In this document: one piece after another, positions 36,481 to 48,145 of the stretch
Layout of the letters: each line of letters opens with the position of its first letter
Position numbering within the stretch: the first letter of the stretch is position 1
Source: Corbicula japonica
Lineage: Eukaryota > Mollusca > Bivalvia > Venerida > Cyrenidae
DNA length: 64,000 nucleotides
Direction of reading: 5' to 3'
Assembly: GCA_038501625.1 (NCBI GenBank)
Contig: JAZAYU010000218.1
Span: 310,001-374,000 of the forward strand
Program-made: the position numbers and the translations under genes
The notes under the pieces: model-generated
What the model was told of the DNA's origin: nothing
The model's input: the letters and a program-made list of their open reading frames with translations, nothing else
The model's database searches: none

Positions 36481-37117
36481 AACACAAGTTAGGATTCTAT
36501 ATTATATTTATTGTAAAGTTTGTGCATTTTAACAGTGGTGTATTAAGAGGTTGTTTTAGTTTCCTATCACCATTGGGTTTAAATGTTGAAGGAAGAGGCT
36601 TAGAACATAGGAGTATGTACACTAAGTTTAAATATTATCTGCATGAAATGGCAATATGGTACATGTAATAAAATTGAGAATGGAAACCAATCTCAAATTT
36701 TAAACAACCCATTGGTCAGTTCTGACCACGACTGAAATGAAATTGATGCGATTTAATATTGGACTCTGTTCTCAATTTGTATAATCTTTGCGCTAGAAAT
36801 TTAAAACATATAGTGACGTAGTAAAAATGTGTTTAATAGTATGCAATAATTATTTGTAAAGTTTGAATTTTGTTAAATGAGTACAAGAGGATAAGAATAT
36901 AAGTCAAGGAAAATGACGAAACTGACTTTGTAAACCTGTAGACTCATGTCTACCTAAAATGTGTCATTCTCATGAAGTTTTAACGACCTGTTCGAAACGG
37001 TGTGATTTAAATTATTGTCTGCGAATAATAAGTGTGTTAATTAGTTTGTTACAGTTTACGAACTTTGGCTACAATTCTGTTTAGGTATCCTTTCTAAAAT
37101 TTTTACGATCATTGCAA

Positions 37118-37206
37118 AATCTAACTATATGTTGTTATGTTTTACTATAATATCTATTTTTAATATTCGCGCATTATATTTTTCACAGCCCATTGCATTT
37201 CTTGTT
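37118..37206 (+). repeat. Fragment shared with 35,697-35,785
   Basis: AACTATATGTTGTTATGTTT and TTTCACAGCCCATTGCATTT repeat the sequence within the Penelope-like copy upstream. Lies 180 bases before gene D exon 1. Confidence 0.75.
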
Positions 37207-37387
37207 TATAAATGGAAACATTATATTTGAATTAGCGATTATTCACTTCTGGTTGTAGACTTATATTTAACAGTTTTGCATTGAATGTTTTCAGGGCTGA
37301 GTGCGTTTAACTTTGAAAAATTTTCCTAATTTTTTAACATTTTTAACTCATGTATATTTCTTGCAGAACAAAAGCAACATCTACAGG

Positions 37388-37547
37388 ATGATGGTGTTGC
37401 TAATAAATTGTTTGGTTCTGATTGGAAGTTTTATTGCGCATGCCCAGCCTGTTCAACAACAGAATTGCACCATGGTACTTTGTATAGCTCCCACCTGCAC
37501 TGACTCCTACATTCCTCCTGGAAGATGCTGCCCAGTCTGTCCAAAAG
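37388..37547 (+). CDS. Gene D exon 1: signal peptide + VWC C-module
   Basis: MMVLLINCLVLIGSFIAHAQ signal peptide, QQQNCTMVLCIAPTC, PPGRCCPVCPK. Donor GTACGT. Confidence 0.9.
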
Positions 37548-40421
37548 GTACGTTAATATGATGCGCGTCAGATCAAACAGTATCTTCGGAAAGTTTTCAT
37601 ACCTTGGAACCTGTTCGGAACATGAAGAATATATATCATGGTTGGTGTTTTGTCGCTGCCGTCGATTGTCTACCACCAAGGAATAATGTTATCAGTATTT
37701 ATCAGTCACTGGTGTCACATAATAATGAACAAAAAAAATCAGGATTGTTTTCATAATTCCGTGTTGGTAAGGTGCTCAGACTAACGTGGTTATACGGGTA
37801 ATTTGTTTTCGTCGTTTGTTTTAATTTGTAACAGCTTTGACCAAAACTGTTTCGGCTGACTCACATACCTTACTGGGAATAACGCAATGTAGTTAGTTGT
37901 TTTGTACTTTTATAACACAGTATAATGATTATGGTTAGCTACACAATCACGTGATACGTTTTCTATAGAAACAAAACGGTTTTAAAACATTATGGACATA
38001 AAGTGTAAATGTATATGCCTCCTTTTTCAGTTAAAGTTATATTACTGATCGACTAGCTTTACTGAAAGGTTATACTTGTAGATAAATGTAAAGCTTTGAC
38101 TTCTACGTGTTTTTTTTTAGATACGGAGAAACCCGGAATGTGTATCCGACCGAAAATCCGCGGAAAGTGCCATTCGTTATGCAAGGATGATTCTGACTGC
38201 CCACATGACAAAAAATGTTGCAGTAATGGTTGTGGTCTGGAATGCCAATCACCTGACGGAACAGGTTTGTTCATGGCTATTTGGATACTGTGGATGAACT
38301 TTTATTCGTGGATTTCCGTAAAACTATTCTTGGATTACCGTAAAACAATTCGTGGATTTCCATAAAACAATTCGTGAAATTCCGGATTTCCGTAAAACAA
38401 TTCGTGAATTTCCGCTTATTGAGATGTTCGTCGTTTATAAAATTCGTGGTTTCTGATCTGCTTTTATTCAGTATGTTCAATGCTCTAATTTGCAGTGGTA
38501 AAATGTTTTTTGATCGGCCAGCCAAAGAAGTCTACAAGACTTATTTCGTAACAACCCACGAAGATAAAGGAATTCACACTTATAAGAATTCGGAAGTTTA
38601 TTCCACACATAAATGAAAATTAACTAGAGTATTTTTAGCTTAAAATTTGTGTCATGTTTAAATATATAATTATGTTTCAAACAATTTTAGTTCCTTTAAA
38701 AGTTTTTTAATGATGCGTACTTTTGAATAAGTAAACTTTTAAAGTGACAGGTCATGATATTGTATTTCTATAAAAAGAAATTTATGACTTCGTAAAATAT
38801 TTAATAATTTTATCCGTGTGAAATCATAAAGCTAAGGATAATTTCTGTGTTTCTGTCTGTGGTGGTATAAAATCTAACAATTCATGCGAAAACTTTTTAA
38901 TTCATTGCCTGACGCATGAGTAATTAAACAACCACACATGTGTTAACAGACGAAAAGAGAACTTTGAAAGCCACTGAACACGGCAAATATAACAATAATT
39001 CAATGCTTGATTTTATTGAGTTTTATTCACGGAAAATACAGTTTGCTGTCCATGCCGCCTAGACCAGGGTCGAATGCAAAGCTGTATAGGGGGCAAAAGA
39101 AAATCTGTTAGGCTTAATATCTGTCCAATCAATAAATGCGTATCTTTTCCTTACAGTGCTACCAGATAAATGCAGTTTTGTAGCATGTGACGTGCCTAGG
39201 GACTGTACAGATATATATATCCCTGTCGGACAATGTTGCCACGAATGTCGAACAGGTAAGTCGAATACAGTTTAATTGATCGCATCTTTATAGCATTTAG
39301 CAGTAGGTGATTGTGACATTGTGATATAATTTGGGACATTTACTTTTATTTCAATATCAGTCACTATAAATATTCTTAGTTTGATGTACACTCAACCAAA
39401 GTTCTAATTGGTCATCAATTGTATTTGTTGACAATGTATGCTCTTTTTATTTCTTCTCTAAGTCAAGAGAAGTTTTGGAAAGAACTGTTTTGTCTTGAAA
39501 TCATTTCTCTAATGTCATTGTAATCTTTATTGATTGTTTTCTTAAATGAATCCAATACCATTTGCTTAAATCGCAGGGTCAAAATTAGAACAGTCTTTAA
39601 TTGAAAGGGAGGTGATCATAAAATTGGATACTTTGAAGGGCACTTTTTAAACAAATTTGCTGTTGATTAATAAGTTTTATGTTTTTCTTACTAATGAGGG
39701 GTCCTAATAAAACAAAACAAGAAATTTAGAGCAAATTTCTGTTTGCTTGACCTTTTTATGCATGAAACGAATGTTAAGCAAAATTAAGGATAACTCTCGC
39801 AAATCTGTTCCAAAGTCAATTATTACAAGATTAAAACCTATTAATAGGTTGATGTCTGTTGTTGGCATATGATCATAAATAAAGTGTGAATTTAATGTAT
39901 TTATCATAAAAATACGGACAAAAAGTGACCAATTAGAACTTTGGGTGAGTGTATATATCTCATCTCGTTCAAAGTTATGGACCAATTGCATTTTTTGTTA
40001 AAAACTATGTGCAAGAGGGGCATAACTGATTTTGATGGTTAATATAATTATACACTCAGTTTTAATGTGATATCTCGAGACTAGTAGCTTCTCAGTTATG
40101 GGACAATTGCATAAGTGGAAAATGGGCATAACTTGAAAGATGTTGGTGGAGTTATGGGTCTTGTTGGTTATGACAAAGATTTTGATGGTAATTTATATTT
40201 ATGAGCGAAGTACATATTTTGGTTTACACAAAATTTAAAAGAAAATAGATATAACTTAAAAACCTTTGGTAGCTGAATTAGGGGTCTCATGGGCAATGAT
40301 GTAGATTTTGATGGCGAAATAAATATTTCAATTTTATATCTCAAGTAGTTTCACAGTTAAGGGCCAAGTGCATAATTTGCCTAGATGTGCAAAATTTGAA
40401 AATTTGTGGCAGAGTTATGGA

Positions 40422-40489
<68 letters not shown>

Positions 40490-42833
40490 AGGCAGACCGT
40501 GTTATCACCATGGATCTGTATACAAAAACGGGCAGACATTCACAGACCACTGCAACACGTGCTCGTGTGACAATGGAAGGGTCTCCTGTACGCAGAATGT
40601 CTGCAGTAAGTGCTCTCAGATCACATAATTATCACCAAGTGAAAAGCGATGGGTTATAGACATATAACATTCTTTCGTCTGCATATGAGCGTCCATGCGC
40701 CAGGATTGTTTATGTCCTTATCCTCATGTTTCTTAATGGACATTAATGAAACGATACCAGAAATAGTTATATTAGATGCCCGTCGGATGTTGAGGTTCAC
40801 TGAAATCTGTCAAAGTTATGGCCCTTTCTTTACTTTCGTGCGAAACTTTTACATTTTACAAACGATTTTTACATCATTTTGCCATAAGTGCTGTTATGAA
40901 AGAACCGTTTGCTCAAAGTTGCAGGAGTTGTGGCCCCATTTGTTTCTGTATCAAAACATATACATAGAAAACACTTCTTAGCACAAATTACTAATTTACT
41001 CATACCTTTCGACAATATTTGTTTCTGTATATAAACATATCAAAAGAAAACACTTCTGTGCGTAATGACCTTTACCATGTGTTAACTTGATAATAATTTT
41101 TATAGAAATTTGAGACATCGAAAATTACAATTTTAACTTAATAAATAACGTCAGTTACGCAATAAAACAATTTAAAAAAGCAAAATAGTGATTTAAGTAT
41201 TTTTATCAGTTTTAATTAACCCCCCCCCCCCCCACACACACACACACCCTTTGCTTGGTGGCAATATACTTACTTCAAACCAATGCATAAGGTTAATCAT
41301 TGTGGGTTACTGTAATGGGGGCATACGGGTGGTATATACTGTGTCTGTCCATGCTTGGTTGGCTATGTCTTTAGCTTTAGGGTTTTCTATACATTTAAAA
41401 TGTGTCCTTCTATTCTTTGCATGCAGTGTAATGCATTCTGTTTTAAATTTCCCAGACCCAGTAAGGCCAGGCAAGTGTCCACGGCGGACAAGTTCTAGCA
41501 ATGTTGGTTTTTGCAGTGAACGATGCATTAGTGATTCGGAATGTCCCTCAAACCAGAAATGCTGCAGTACTGGATGTGGTCGTTATTGTCAGGATCCGGA
41601 ATCGGATAGTAAGTTCGCTGTGTTATGTTTGTGTTCGGACAATTTCAGATACTAAAGTAAATACGGCCACGGTAGGTAAGTACCGGATACAGAAGGTAGG
41701 TAAGTACCGGATACGGAAGGTAGATGAGTACCGGATACGGAAGGTAGGTAAGTACCGGATGCGGAAGGTAGGTAAGTACCGGATACGGAAGGTAGGTAAG
41801 TACCGGATACGGAAGGTAGATGAGTACCGGATACGGAAGGTAGGTAAGTACCGGATGCGGAAGGTAGGTAAGTACCGGATGCGGAAGGTAGGTAAGTACC
41901 GGATACGGAAGGTAGATGAGTACCGGATGCGAAAGGTAGGTAAGTACCGGATACGGAAGGTAGGTAAGTACCGGATACGGAAGGTAGGTAAGTACCGGAT
42001 ACGGAAGGTAAGTACCGGAAAGGGAACGTTAGTAAATACCGGATACGGAAGTTGGTAAGTTTTTGCACAGTTTCAGCTAGCTTAAGCATGTCAGTAAATA
42101 TCGACATATACCAGCGTAAAAAGAAAGTAATTATAATGCAAATTATCTGTGAATTAAAAAATGAAATATTGTTAGGATGTAAGGATGACTAATCGAGCAT
42201 AAGTTTATTAAATGGATGTCCAAACAGCACTTTCAGAAACTATGATATCGTTGGTCATGTTTGACGATATATGAAGAAAAAGTACCACCAGCTTAAACTG
42301 ACCGATAAAATGTATTGGTTCATTTGAATTTTACTTTTTACAAATGATGCAATTTCAAACGGATAGTATTATGCAGGTCAGGGCCTTAATTCCTGTGTTG
42401 TCATTTTCAAGCCTACATCCGGTTTTATGCAAATTTCCTGTTGTTTTCAATTGAAATATCTAACGACATCTTGGGATTTAAAGATTTAGCAAAAGTGTTA
42501 TATATTAAAAATAGTGCTGGTTCATATTCAGAAAAACGGCAAATGTTTACAAATTACTTAGCTCTATATGAAATTCATTTTTTAATCTGATAAAATTGTA
42601 AAAGCTGTGAAAATTGATCATTCGTGTCTAACATCAGAGAAAAAATCAACCTGCTGATTTGTTTAATCGGGGAGATATTTCACGCAACAATACTACATTA
42701 AGTTGCTAATTTTCTGTATTTTACAGATCACTGTCAGGGAGTTGTTTGTCCCAAAGTAAGGTGTGCTATCCAACGAACATTTCCTTGGGAGTGTTGCCCA
42801 AGATGCTTCCCTTTTCTCCCCCTCAGGCAGTAA
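37388..42833 (+). CDS. Gene D: secreted two-WAP / VWC-module protein, 258 aa
   Basis: Six exons join in frame: 37,388-37,547; 38,121-38,264; 39,157-39,255; 40,492-40,605; 41,456-41,608; 42,727-42,833 (TAA). Same order as gene B: signal + VWC-C, WAP, VWC-C, VWC-N, WAP, VWC-C, all phase 1. The first of two adjacent ATGs is used because it gives exon 1 exactly the 160 bases seen in A and C. Two usually fixed positions differ: exon 3 has CCHEC for CCPxC, and exon 6 has FPWECC for PPGECC. These suggest relaxed constraint or divergence while all cysteines are kept. A Penelope-like element begins about ten bases after the stop. Predicted secreted; function by family only. Confidence 0.9.
38121..38264 (+). 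CDS. Gene D exon 2: WAP module
   Basis: [37 protein letters not shown]. 144 bases; acceptor T-run + AG, donor GTTTGT. Confidence 0.9.
38949..39010 (-). repeat. Weak copy of the dispersed repeat in gene D intron 2
   Basis: AACTTTGAAAGCCACTGAAC on the plus strand matches TCTTTGAAAGCCACCGAAC at 60.5 kb. Confidence 0.5.
39157..39255 (+). CDS. Gene D exon 3: VWC C-module (CCHEC variant)
   Basis: LPDKCSFVACDVPRDC, IPVGQCCHECRT. The proline after CC, present in every other copy in the cluster, is His. Confidence 0.88.
39387..39953. mobile_element. MITE family 2, copy 2 (567 bp, gene D intron 3)
   Basis: Ends TACACTCAACCAAAGTTCTA / GACCAATTAGAACTTTGGGT. Homologous over its whole length to 13,720-14,313, without the 19-bp triplication. 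Confidence 0.8.
40425..40488. repeat. (ATT)n microsatellite abutting gene D exon 4
   Basis: About 20 ATT units end three bases before the exon. Open frames through it (poly-Ile, Leu, Asn) are artefacts. Confidence 0.95.
40492..40605 (+). CDS. Gene D exon 4: VWC N-module
   Basis: GRPCYHHGSVYKNGQTF, DHCNTCSCDNGRVSC, QNVC. 114 bases. The acceptor is ATTATTAAAG with an ATT repeat in place of a pyrimidine tract. Confidence 0.88.
41218..41248. repeat. C-run followed by (CA)n
   Basis: About 14 C then CACACACACACACA in gene D intron 4. Confidence 0.95.
41456..41608 (+). CDS. Gene D exon 5: second WAP module
   Basis: VRPGKCPRRTSSSNVGFC, ERCISDSECP, QKCCSTGCGRYCQDP. 153 bases, donor ATA|GTAAGT. Confidence 0.9.
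41671..42056 (+). repeat. 24-bp minisatellite, about 16 copies
   Basis: Unit GTAAGTACCGGATACGGAAG+GTAG with A/G and GTAA/ATGA variants. Because 24 is a multiple of three and the unit lacks stops, long frames open on both strands (41,501-42,058 plus; 41,652-42,107 minus); these are not genes. Most units contain TAG|GTAAGT, a near-consensus splice donor. Confidence 0.97.
42727..42833 (+). CDS. Gene D exon 6: terminal VWC C-module and stop
   Basis: HCQGVVCPKVRCAIQRTFPW, ECCPRC, FPFLPLRQ, TAA. WECC replaces GECC. Confidence 0.85.
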
Positions 42834-42841
42834 AACAGGTT

Positions 42842-45090
42842 AGAATAATTATTATATACTTAAAAATGTTATATGGTGATAAATGGTGTAAACGAGAACA
42901 TGCTGAGCCTAATGCTCTTTCAAACTGGAAAAAAACAAATATTCAAAATAATTGACACTCGTATATCCTTCTATAAAAGAAACATAGCTTTACTACCACC
43001 TCGACCTCGTTTTAACTTTCGTCATTTGAAAAAAGGTATTCAAGATTTTCACAACAAATTTGTTTTAACACCTGCTGATAAGGCTTCAAATAATGTTATT
43101 ATAGTGTGACGTATACACTATATAAATGTTCAAACTGAAGAGCTTAATAGCACTAATGCTTATACACTGACTTCTTCATCTGAGAGTGATATTGTTACTG
43201 CACACACTCTACAAATTACAAAATTTAGAATCAGTGTTGAGCCTAAACAAGACAAAGTACCTACTATGTATTGGTTGCCTAAAATGCACAAAACACCGTA
43301 CAAAGCAAGATTTATCGCTAACTCTAGTTCTTGTACTACAACAAAGTTATCCGTGCTCTTAACATCTTGCCTTATAGCTATAAAAGAACATGTAATTAGG
43401 TATTGCGAAAAAGTTTTTGAAACTACTGGCAAAAATTTATTTTGGTCTATAAAAAATTCAAATGACGTTTTGAAGAAAGATGTTTGTCTACATATGATTT
43501 TTCTACCTTGTATACTTCTCTCCCTCATAATTTAATAAGAGACAAGCTAACCAGTCTCATTGAAAAAACTTTTGCTAGAGAAAATAAAACATTTATTGCT
43601 TGTAATGAACATAGGGCATTCTTTACAGATGGTTCTTATGATAATTATACTTCATGGACCTGTCAAGACCTTATCCAGGCGCTCACATTTTTATTGGATA
43701 ATATTTATTTGAGATTTGGTACCTCTATTTATAAACAAGTAATAGGCATTCCAATGGGTACTACTTGTGCACCCCTTGTTGCTGATCTGTTTTTATACTG
43801 TTATGAAAGAGATTTCATGTTATCTCTTTCTACCAAACATCAAGATGATATTATTACAGCTTTTAACAACACCTCGAGGTACTTTGATGATTTATTAAAT
43901 ATAGATAATAACCATTTTCCATCACTGGTTAATAAGATTTATCCTAAAGAACTACAGCTTAACAAAGCGAACACTTCAGAAAAGCAAGCAAACTTCCTTG
44001 ATTTAAATCTATCCATCGAAAATGGTTACGTCACTACTAAAATTTATGATAAAAGAGATGATTTTAATTTTAATATAGTAAATTTTCCGTTTCTAGACGG
44101 CGATGTTCCTCGTGCAACTTCTTACGGGGTTTATATCTCACAGCTTGTTCGCTTTTCAAGAGCTTGCAACGATGTGAATGATTTCAATGAACGTAATCTT
44201 TGCATTACAGAAAAACTTTTAAAACAAGGTTATCGGTATCACAAATTAAGGAAAACCTTTTGCAAGTTTTATCGCCGATATACAGATCTAATTCATAAAT
44301 ACAGCTGCAGTTTAAAATCACTATTGCAACAAGGAATTTCACAGCCAGTTTTTATGGAGATTTAATTTATAAACTTAAGAAGATAAAAGGCGATGTTAAT
44401 TTCTCCCGGTTATTCGTAAAAACCATCTGTAAATTTAAAAAGAAAGGTTACCAACATGATATTTTACAGCGATCTGCAGGCCTGGTGATTAACCCATCTA
44501 CAGTTGATCATTATGCTTACCTCTTTGGTTGCACGACGGTGGCAGGGGTGTAAGAGTTTATGAAAGTTTATGGGGAAATCTTTTCTTAAAAGAACCTAAA
44601 AGCTCGATTTGTTTCTTTTATCCCTGTCATCGTGTTCTTGCTGATTTTACTCCAGGTGCTCTGGTCTCGGAAAGATCATTGAGTACCCGCCCTTTGGCTT
44701 TGCAATGCTATTAAATTCTTATGTTTATATGTTTGTATGCTTTTGCATGCAACATTTTTGAGCTGATGGGTGGGTTGGAGTTATTTCACCAAGACAATTT
44801 GTACTTGTTTTGTGATACGAGAACCTGTTGGGGCAAGTGTGAGGTTGGTGCACCCTAGAACCTGGTTTAAACCCCCAGTGGCAATTTGTTTTGCCACTGA
44901 CCGTTCCAAGGCGGTATCCCCAAAGGTTCTCTTGTTTATTAATTGTTTGTGGCGTCCTATTTGAATTGACATACAGATATAAAACATGCGCTCTCTCTAT
45001 CTTCCTCTCTTCTTTTTCGCTGCGTGGGGAGGCTGTGTTTTTTGAGTGTGGCGATTCCTGATATGCATATGTTGCTTTTTTATCTTATCC
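42842..45090 (+). mobile_element. Penelope-like retroelement, broken
   Basis: Reads through FVLTPADKASNNVIIV (stop at 43,107), VPTMYWLPKMHKTPYKARFI, then a frame change at about 43,490 into the RT core, another break near 44,350, then ILQRSAGLVINPSTVDHYAY. It ends with the long non-coding tail (GGGGCAAGTGTGAGGTTGGT onwards). The order ADKA..., YWLPKMHK..., TLYTSLPH, GIPMGTTCAP, RYFDDL is that of Penelope-like RTs in animals. No GIY-YIG nuclease recognised. Its 5' edge is about ten bases from the gene D stop. Confidence 0.7.
43484..44365 (+). pseudogene. Reverse transcriptase core of the Penelope-like element
   Basis: 293 codons. STYDFSTLYTSLPH begins the palm, GIPMGTTCAPLVADLF follows, and SRYFDDLLNID carries the catalytic YxDD (Y-F-D-D). 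FLDLNLSIENGYVTTKIYDK and NFPFLDGDVPRATSYGVYIS are the thumb-side block. RNA-templated DNA synthesis is the family activity, but the frame is cut off from its N- and C-terminal parts by shifts, so this copy should be inactive. Confidence 0.75.
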
Positions 45091-45204
45091 AAGTGCTACA
45101 TGTTACCAAGTAAGTTTAATAGGAGTGTAATATTAATAAACTGTTGGTTTTATTAAAATGGGTATGCCTAATATTTCGCCTCAAGACATGTACCTTAAAA
45201 TAGT

Positions 45205-45880
45205 TTTAAAAATGAAGTTCGTAAAAACCATCTGTAAATTTAAAAAGAAAGGTTACCAACATGATATTTTACAGCGATCTGCATGCCTGGTGATTAACCC
45301 TTCTACAGTTGATCATTATGCTTACCTCTTTGGTTGCACGACGGTGGCAGGGGTTTAAGATTTGATGAAGGTTTATGGGGAAATATTTTCTTATAAGATC
45401 CTAGAAGGTCGATTTGTTTCTTTTATCACTGTCATCGTGTTCTTGCTGATTTTACTCCAGGAAATCTGGTCTCGGTAAGATCATTGAGTACCCACCCTTT
45501 GGCTTTGCAATGCTATAAGATGCTTGTGTTTTATATGTTTGTGTGCTTTGGCATGCTACATTATTGAGCCGATAAGTGGGTTGGAGTTGTTTCACCAAGA
45601 CAACTTGTATTTGTTTTGTGATATGAGAACCTGTTGGGGCAAGTGTGAGGTTGGTGCACCCTAGAACCTGGTTTAAACCCCCAGTGGCAAATTGATTTGC
45701 CACTGACCGTTTCAAGGCGGTAACCTCTCGTGTTCTCTTTTTTGTTAATTGTTAGTTGTGTCTCTTTTGAAAAATGATCATTTTATTAACCATGCTCTCT
45801 TCCTCTCTTCTTCTTGACTGTGTGGGGAGGATGTTTTTTTTTCTGAATGTGGTGATTCCTGATATGCATATTCACCTTTT
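45205..45880 (+). mobile_element. Second Penelope-like 3' end in tandem
   Basis: Restarts at KTICKFKKKGYQHDILQRSA and repeats the whole 3' tail, in the same orientation and only about 120 bases after the first. Head-to-tail partial copies are characteristic of Penelope-like elements. Confidence 0.75.
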
Positions 45881-47990
45881 TTTGAAATACAAAAACGTTT
45901 CATGTAATACAAAGACATTTTATAAACTGACACAAAAGTAAATGCTTGACCGATATTAGCTGAGATATTGTAAGTCTGACACCGATCAACATGTATGCTG
46001 GCCGCCATTCCGAGTTGACCAGTAACATTAATAACTTGTATTAAGTAACTAATTTGAATTTCCAATTAAAATTCACACGAATTCCTTTAAATCAGACTAA
46101 TTATAAACGTGTTTTATGAAACTAATAAATTAATGTTATACCTTTATTGAGATTTCTCGATTTAGTATTTAAATTTGTACAGAATATTTGATAATGTCAC
46201 TGGTCAACATCAAAAATAAGCTGCCTCCATATTTGCAATAAATAAGAAACTTAAGAAAGCCGTAAGGCAGTTAGTTATGGATCGATTCTAAAAAGTCTTT
46301 CGTTGATTTGAAGAACTTTAAGATCTTTGCGATCAAATATATTTCAAATTGTTCCAAGTCTCATATTGATACAAACGTTTCTGTTAGCCTCTGCTTAAAA
46401 ATTCTATGATCACGCCAACAGACATGATTTTTATAATTCAGCGAAATCATGTGTTGCTGCTTTGTGCAGTTTTTCGAGGGTGAGTAGTAGACAAATGAAG
46501 GATTCGTCATGTTTAATCTTTTCAAATAACAACTACGAAATTAATATTGGCATGCTCTATTCATCGTATTGAGGAAAAAAAAACACGCATAAATCTAAAT
46601 TATCATTTTCTGTGCTCCTTAGTATGGTTTTATTATGACTAGTCTTTCTTTTCCAGATATAAACTCTTGAGCTGCGTGATCATGACAGAGAAATATTACT
46701 TTCACAGCTACGGGGAACACAGTGACTGACACAAAACATGTTTTTTAAAAGATATACATAGGGAAAGACCTTAGCGCATAATATGAATTCATTTAATAAA
46801 TATAAGTGTGAGCCAAATTTCGTGGAGTTGTGGTGCAAACAATCTACGAATTAAAAACACACATAAAATGTAGAATAGTACCATAACGTGGATGTTGATA
46901 ATCGAAACTCACAAACTAAAGATAGCAAAGATAGCAAAACTGCTGTTTTACAGGAAACCAACGTGGCGAAATTAGAAACATACGTCTATGATCACAAATT
47001 TAAGACGTAAATTTACAATTATTAACAGATAAAATGTTCAGCCTTTTATCTAATTAAAACCAAAAAAAATCAAACGTTTAGTTATTTTATTTCAGAATAC
47101 ACAACTGTTACTCTGTCTCAATTTTGTTCATTTCAGACGTTTCCTCGAACTTTGGTGCAGAGTAGTAAACTTAGTCGAAACTTGTTATGAACTGATGTAT
47201 TCGGAACTGTCTCGACCTTGTCATGGAAATACTTTTATTTATACTAGATTCTTCAAATTTGGTAAATATTTCTCTATATCTGGTTTAAAAAACAAACAAA
47301 CAAACGCTTAGTTAAATATTCTTAAAACAATGAAATAAATTAAACGTTGCCAAAAATACAGTTTAGAATATAATATGACTAAATTGCATTATAGGCAAAG
47401 TTTACTTTATTTCATTGTTTTAGAGTTCTTCTCCTTAAAATTTGTTTTGACAAAACATTGATTAGTCTAAGACAAAAACTCCAAAGATCCTAAAAACTGT
47501 TTTTGGTAAGGTTTATTGTTTTTACCAGCATCAAGAAGATTCAAGAAGTAATGTTGTTCTTGAATTTCTTCTTTTTTTACCAGACAGTTATATATATATA
47601 TTGGAGAAGTTATTAACGACACATACGCAAGGTATCCCTGTGTTGTCTTTACACACTACGAGTATAATCAAATTGGGTATAATAAAATGAAAATTCTGCA
47701 AAATAGAATACAAAAGTGACATATGTTAAGGGTAAAGTCTAAAACAACCTGTAAGCTGAATTGATTATTATATGTGAGTCGAATGAAACAATAGAAAATT
47801 ATTTATGCTCAATAAAAAGTGTACTAGAATCTTAATATTTCATGTTCCTTTTAATATATCATATATGTTTCTGCTGAATAACTAAATGCTTGATATTGTT
47901 TCTTGTTAATATTATGTCGGTCAATAGCTATGCATAGCTAATGTTAACCTTTATATACAATACCGACTATTATAAATAAAAGTTTGTATC
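45881..47990. other. No gene recognised
   Basis: AT-rich interval between the Penelope-like copies and the LINE. No exon, RT motif or inverted-repeat element seen. Confidence 0.5.
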
Positions 47991-48145
47991 TTGTATTTCA
48001 TTCAGTTATCAAAATTTTACGATTTATTTATGGCAACTAGTAGTAATATGCTACACAGACAATTCATAAACTCTGATGCTGGGTAGTAAACATGGCGGAT
48101 GTGTTTTGAAAACCTGCTGATCACGATCGAGAAAAAATATTACAA

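Noticed and set aside
40341..40659. Frames with poly-Ile, poly-Leu or poly-Asn
   Set aside because: Translations of the ATT microsatellite that run into the real VWC-N exon in one frame.
41501..42107. 185- and 151-codon frames on both strands at the minisatellite
   Set aside because: The 24-bp unit is a multiple of three without stops, so frames stay open by arithmetic; the sequence is intronic to gene D.
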